From Aphis gossypii (lineage: Eukaryota; Arthropoda; Insecta; Hemiptera; Aphididae): a stretch of 64,000 bases of DNA. A program made the position numbers and the translations under genes. The notes beneath the pieces are model-generated. The model had not been told where the DNA came from, ran no database searches, and saw only the letters and a program-made list of their open reading frames with translations. Positions 63,863-64,000 of this stretch are shown piece by piece. The stretch covers positions 71,835,260-71,899,259 of the forward strand of contig NC_065530.1 of NCBI RefSeq assembly GCF_020184175.1. The letters are read 5' to 3'. Positions within the stretch are counted from its first letter, which is position 1. Each line of letters opens with the position of its first letter.

Positions 63863-64000
63863 CTAAACGAAATAAACAAATAAATTTTATAGTTCGCTCG
63901 ACTTCGTAGAATTCTGTACACGTATATAGGAGGTGTAAGTGACATGTCAAACCGTTCTCGAGTTTTGTCACGCACGTTACACATAGTTATAATGTAGGTA
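63863..64000. other. Probable srp intron at window edge
   Basis: AT-rich sequence with a T-rich acceptor tract on the minus strand (63865-63890). The open frame continues through it to an ATG at 63971, so it could instead be coding, but the predicted peptide is hydrophobic and unlike the next 500 residues. Confidence 0.5.

Noticed and set aside
1..64000. tRNA, rRNA, CRISPR array or intact transposon
   Set aside because: No tRNA box-B type word with a fitting arm, no rRNA motif, no regularly spaced long repeats and no transposase or reverse-transcriptase frame was found.

Overview
The window is AT-rich animal genomic DNA with short exons, long introns, GT-AG splice sites, scattered microsatellites and homopolymer-rich transcription-factor exons. 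Frequent TAGGTA/TACCTA words, the general base composition and the family content suggest an insect, most likely a sap-sucking hemipteran such as an aphid; the species assignment is inference. No rRNA, tRNA, CRISPR array, bacterial operon or intact transposon was seen.

The two genes that can be supported are both GATA-type zinc-finger transcription factors, both on the minus strand and head-to-tail. Gene A (coding exons 27932-35633, 595 codons assembled from six exons with matching phases) has two GATA fingers and best fits GATAe. Gene B (45444-63862 and beyond the right edge) best fits serpent (srp). srp, GATAe and pannier are neighbours in other insects, so this looks like the conserved GATA cluster.

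Layout: 1-2640 holds one orphan, well-bounded candidate exon of an unidentified minus-strand gene and a CpG-rich patch. 2.6-27.8 kb is a roughly 25-kb gene desert with a few CpG-rich islands and one TATA-type promoter candidate. 27.9-35.6 kb is GATAe, with candidate 5' noncoding exons and promoters up to about 39.1 kb. 39.1-44.6 kb is the spacer before the 3' end of srp. 45.4-64 kb is srp, including a 10-kb intron (52.3-62.4 kb) rich in CpG patches.

The most interesting feature is the splice architecture of srp. The exon with the N-terminal finger (47746-47915) and the next exon (47157-47284) both enter in phase 1 and leave in phase 0. Each can join the same upstream exon and the same C-finger exon, but the two cannot be joined to each other in frame. 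This predicts mutually exclusive N+C-finger and C-finger-only proteins, as known for Drosophila Serpent. An extra 63-nt exon with a strong donor lies between them. GU and CA repeats near the upstream donor could form RNA structure. A second start (Met-Tyr-Gln) at 52318 resembles the N-terminus of vertebrate GATA4/5/6.
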